This document shows positions 60,410 to 64,000 of a DNA stretch of 64,000 nt, piece after piece. Origin of the DNA: Chionoecetes opilio (lineage: Eukaryota > Arthropoda > Malacostraca > Decapoda > Majidae). Every line of letters begins with the position of its first letter. Within the stretch, counting starts at the first letter, position 1. The stretch is taken from NCBI GenBank assembly GCA_016584305.1, contig JACEEZ010023494.1:287395-351394 (forward strand). Direction: 5' to 3'. Position numbers and translations under genes: made by a program. A model generated the notes under the pieces. That model did not search any database and was not told the DNA's origin. It saw nothing but the letters and a program-made list of their open reading frames with translations.

Positions 60410-62640
60410 TAAATCTGAGACTTAATGAAAACGTATTAGTGGCATGATGTACAAATAACATCTTGTCTCATTATGATGGAGATGTTAATTACAGTGAATA
60501 TTTTTTCATACTAAAATATCTGCTAAAATCTGCAATATTTCATATTGCAGAAATACCTACGTATTATCAAGATACTGTGGCAGTCACATTTAAAAGTTAT
60601 ATTTATCTAAATCTTATAACTGAGAATATTCAGTAGTATGTGATTTTATTTAGCCAAAACCCTAAAATCATTACTAGATAATGAGAAATCCTATACTTAT
60701 TGATGTATTCAGTAGGCTATGTATACATTGGTTACTTATGTTGAATAACTCTTCTAAATTAAAAGAAGCAATATGTCTATGTGATAAAGCATGTGTTTCT
60801 GATATAACAGGTTATGTTTACATGATGGCACAGTACCTCTACTCCCATGATGTGTGATGGCATCAAAATACTACTTTTCTATTGCCTCAAGGAGATAATT
60901 TACTCGGTGTGTTTCTGTACATTATAGGGAGAAATTTAAGTTAATTGCTTAGGACATATTTTGATTAGGGGAATGGAGAAATGAAAAAGAGCAAGAGCAA
61001 GCAAATTATAAAAGTGATTCAATGTCTACATGTAAGCAAGGTCTTGGCAACATTCCATTCCTAAACAGGTTCACATGATGATAAAACCCACAGAGATGTT
61101 GGTTCAAGAAAACGTATCTGCAAGACTGTCAGTGTCATGGAGAGTTGTAGGGAGCAACAGTATGTATAATCTACCATAGGTAACTGCCTTCATTTATATA
61201 AAGCTTTTTTGTAGGTTTCATGATCAATCAGAACACTACAATCAAATGAACAAAATGCACAGAGTGCAGCCAACCACCTGCCAAAAGAGCCATGAGCTTG
61301 TAGTGGTGAGACACAACAAGCACAACCAGTAGTTCAACAGGTGGATCACTGCACTGCCACTAAGTTATAAAATCAAAGCCACAATTCACAGGTATATTTA
61401 AGCTGACTGTTTCAAAAATAATTTAAGGAAATAAAATCGATCTGCCACACAAATACAGAAATGTTCAGAATAAAAAGCACCATATTCACCAAATGATGCA
61501 AATCATATCAGAAGCTTGCATTATAAAATGTGACTTGATAATCATTCAAAAAAAATGTGCCTAAGTCACACACATTAAACTATCAGGTAAAATTCTGAGA
61601 TAACATTAGATCTGGGGATAACATTATCCTCTAACCTTGAGGTCTGTCCTGTGGCATTTCTAAATTAATAACTTCCTTCTTCTAAGAAAAGCTCTACAAC
61701 AGCAGTAATGTCAAATGGATATTGGTTCTGCCTCCTTTTTTGTATCATAAGCTGGGTCATGTCTTTGCTTGTTGTGTGTCATGGGCTGAAGACAGGTGTT
61801 GTGCCTCTCTGTAGCCATTGTCTTGACGCTTGCCGTGCCTCGCTCTGAGTGGTGGGGTGAGTGGCTTCCCGAGTACCTGAGTGCTGTGCAGGGTCTGGTT
61901 CTGTTCTGTTACCATACTGAATGCAGTCAATGGTTGATTCTTGAGTAATATATCATGATCGGCATCATTGTTCAAACTAATCATTTAGTTGCCAATATTC
62001 TCATACTTTTCCGTTTGCTACAAAAAAGGCTTGCCACTAGAATGAGCAAATTTTCCCTCAGGAAAACTTCAAGTCACAGTAATTTCAGTGAAAGCATGGG
62101 AGTACATACACGGATCGAGCAGCTTACAAGCCATTCCGATAGATATCAAATAATTCAATTATCATCCACAGCTATATAAATCTTATTCTGACAGTTTAAT
62201 TCATAAGCATATAGGTTATATCTTCATATATGCATGTGTAACTCCATTCTTGGTGAGGTCTGTGAGTTCATGCAGAAGCATCACTAAAATAACTAAGGCT
62301 CAACAGCGACTGCTGGTGAAACAAAACTGCAAGAATAGTCATCTTACTATACAAACAAAATCAGTAATAGATGGTTTCAAGTTTCAATTCTCTTACAAGC
62401 TATTAAATCTTATTCTAATGTTCTCTTGTATAAGTTACTCATGGATTCATCTGCTTGTTGGAAGTAGGATATATAGATGCCAGCGCTATTTCTGAGACTT
62501 TCTCAAGCAGACGTTAAATCAAGGCATAATTGCAGTATTCTTCAGTGTGTGTGTTTAGGGAGATTATTGATGTATGTATTCCAAGTCATCACCTTAGCAT
62601 GTCATCTGACACATATCAAATACAATACTTTAAACTTTGA
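60410..62640. other. Intronic or intergenic DNA with one undecided exon candidate
   Basis: Mostly AT-rich without recognisable elements. Minus strand 61757-61935, after a possible acceptor GACTGCATTCAG, is open in two frames (VTEQNQTLHSTQVLGKPL or YGNRTEPDPAQHSGTREA). Neither could be joined in phase to the flanking exons, so I do not call it. Confidence 0.3.
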
Positions 62641-62643
62641 AAA

Positions 62644-63960
62644 CTATTTCCTGAAAGTTTTCAGGACATTAGCCTCAATATCTTTACTTTCGTTATCTTC
62701 CGTGGTGTATTCAAGAAGATATTTACGGTTATTTTCTTCAGTTACCTGAGAGATACAATCTGTCTCAAAAGATTTTTGATCAATGTTTTCAATGATTTCA
62801 GCAGAGTGGATACTGCCAGGAAACACATCAGGTATTGAAGAAAATGAGGAGGGCTTCATTAAATCTTGAGTTACAGGAATCTTCCTACTAAAAGAAATCG
62901 CGTTCTGTACTGAAACATCTGTATCAATCCTGTTTGGCAAGTAGTGATATCTTCCTGAATGTGTATCTTCAAGTACATTGTCATCTTCAGTGTTGTCTGT
63001 TTGCTGTGAGTGATAATGATCTATGTTACCTTTCACAGTGTTGTCAGTAAACGCCTCCATATATCTCCTCGGGGAATACTCAACATTATCAGAGACAGGT
63101 TGATTGAGCTTCCCAAAATCATTTACAAGAGTTCCCTTCTTATCTTGAAATTCATGTGTTTCTTCTTCATGCATGACATTTGCAACATGTAGATTTTTCT
63201 CTGTCGATGTTTTCTGTGCATCTTGTTTAATTCCTACTATCTTTTCTTTCTTGTCACAAATCTGGAGATTTCTCTTGTCACACAGATTCTCAGGTCTCTG
63301 CTTACCTAAAACTTTTTGCGCCAAAGAATTCTGTTGGACACAGATGAATTTGTTGATTAGTTTTGATTCAAGTTCTGTTGCATGAGGTGAGACTGTAACA
63401 CTTGGCCTGTTTTGTACCATTTTTGGTATCCTACTTGTATTCTTTTTCCCCTTGGCATCAAAAGTGCTGACTGGTATTCTGCTCTGTGGCTTTGATGGTT
63501 CTGGTAAACATATCAACCTTCCAGAAGGCTCCTCAGAGATCTGAAACTTTTTGTCAGTTATTCCATCAACATTTTCATTTGATGTAGTATCTAGGACTGT
63601 TCTTGAAAAGTTCCGAGGAAATCTACAAAGAGACCCTGATCCCGTGTTTCTTCCCTCAGAGTCATGTTTTCCATCAAAACTAAAGACATCAGTTTCTGTA
63701 GGCACTTCATTCACTCTCCTCTGTGATGAAAATTCTTTACTCATCTGAGTGTCCACCTGAACCTGAGTTCGTTTCCTCTCCCGCAGAGCTGCCTTAGAAG
63801 CTGGACATAGGACAGGTAATGAAGAGGACCTGTCTCTGTAAAGGCTTGTTTTAATCATTTGTGTGTTGCGGTGGAGTTTTGGTGATCCCCTCATAGGCGT
63901 CACTTTGATTTCTTTTTGAGGACCTGATGTGCATGGTGACTCTTTCCCACGACTTGGGAC
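62644..63960 (-). CDS. Large exon with two SxIP motifs (5' partial)
   Basis: The open frame continues upstream of 63903 to about 63962, where AAGCCAG could be the acceptor; the frame has a stop at about 63982. It reads VPSRGKESPCTSGP, then KSRIP-type motifs PQSRIPVSTF and NTSRIPKMVQNRP, and a charged Asp/Glu/Asn-rich remainder ending KTFRK before TAG at 62644. It is either a terminal exon, or an internal exon using the donor TCTCAG|GTAACT at 62746. Two SxIP motifs in a basic Ser/Pro context, plus a third in the last exon at 56.8 kb on the same strand, suggest one gene with both. No catalytic domain is seen. Confidence 0.6.
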   Translation of the reverse strand, partial: VPSRGKESPCTSGPQKEIKVTPMRGSPKLHRNTQMIKTSLYRDRSSSLPVLCPASKAALRERKRTQVQVDTQMSKEFSSQRRVNEVPTETDVFSFDGKHDSEGRNTGSGSLCRFPRNFSRTVLDTTSNENVDGITDKKFQISEEPSGRLICLPEPSKPQSRIPVSTFDAKGKKNTSRIPKMVQNRPSVTVSPHATELESKLINKFICVQQNSLAQKVLGKQRPENLCDKRNLQICDKKEKIVGIKQDAQKTSTEKNLHVANVMHEEETHEFQDKKGTLVNDFGKLNQPVSDNVEYSPRRYMEAFTDNTVKGNIDHYHSQQTDNTEDDNVLEDTHSGRYHYLPNRIDTDVSVQNAISFSRKIPVTQDLMKPSSFSSIPDVFPGSIHSAEIIENIDQKSFETDCISQVTEENNRKYLLEYTTEDNESKDIEANVLKTFRK

Positions 63961-64000
63961 TGGCTTACAAGAAGACCTTCATAGGCGTCCTTTTACGATT

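Overview
The window is nuclear DNA of an arthropod, most likely a decapod crustacean and possibly a crab. The evidence is short coding exons in long repeat-filled introns, very long CT/GA and CAGA microsatellites, TTAGG-type telomere-like motifs inside mobile elements, crustacean-style LINE remnants, and genes of animal type (TMEM201/SAMP1, squid hnRNP, CCDC25-like). No bacterial operons, rRNA or CRISPR arrays are visible, and I found no convincing tRNA. The crab suggestion is inference.

Layout. 1-18.7 kb is repeat-only DNA: simple sequence (1.1-3.1 kb), then a unit of about 7.7 kb present twice in tandem (about 3.15-10.89 kb and 10.89-18.70 kb). The unit is built of nested palindromes. In the second copy the arms match almost perfectly. 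In the first copy the same arms are full of small indels, which looks like uncorrected long-read error or a decayed copy. 19.2-36.7 kb holds a complete eight-exon TMEM201 (SAMP1/NET5/Ima1 family) gene on the minus strand, which I rebuilt exon by exon with every splice phase agreeing (705 codons plus stop). Its introns carry a TTAA-flanked MITE family, a Tigger/pogo-type remnant, LINE fragments, hairpins and, on the opposite strand, an intronless CCDC25-like retrocopy with a poly(A) tract. 37.3-38.2 kb is a MITE with GTCGCCA-bearing ends, related to copies in the 7.7 kb unit. 38.8-52.6 kb is a complete six-exon squid-type (sqd, hnRNP A/B) gene on the minus strand (320 codons plus stop), with alternative 3' ends visible in the sequence. 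Its 7.1 kb intron 3 contains two hAT elements with intact 8-bp target duplications and several LINE relics. 55.8-64 kb is the 3' part of at least one further minus-strand gene encoding a Ser/Pro/Arg-rich disordered protein with SxIP motifs. A microtubule plus-end-tracking protein such as a GAS2-like/Pigs protein is a candidate, not proven.

How it fits together. The protein genes run in the same direction but share no obvious pathway: TMEM201 is an inner-nuclear-membrane protein, squid an RNA-binding protein, and the SxIP protein probably cytoskeletal. The most unusual content is the palindrome complex: at least three non-coding foldback elements with TGT...ACA ends have inserted into one another and into a larger palindrome, and one arm still shows the empty site. 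Relatives of two of these modules occur together again at 35.4-36.2 kb, outside the duplicated unit. No transposase was seen for them.
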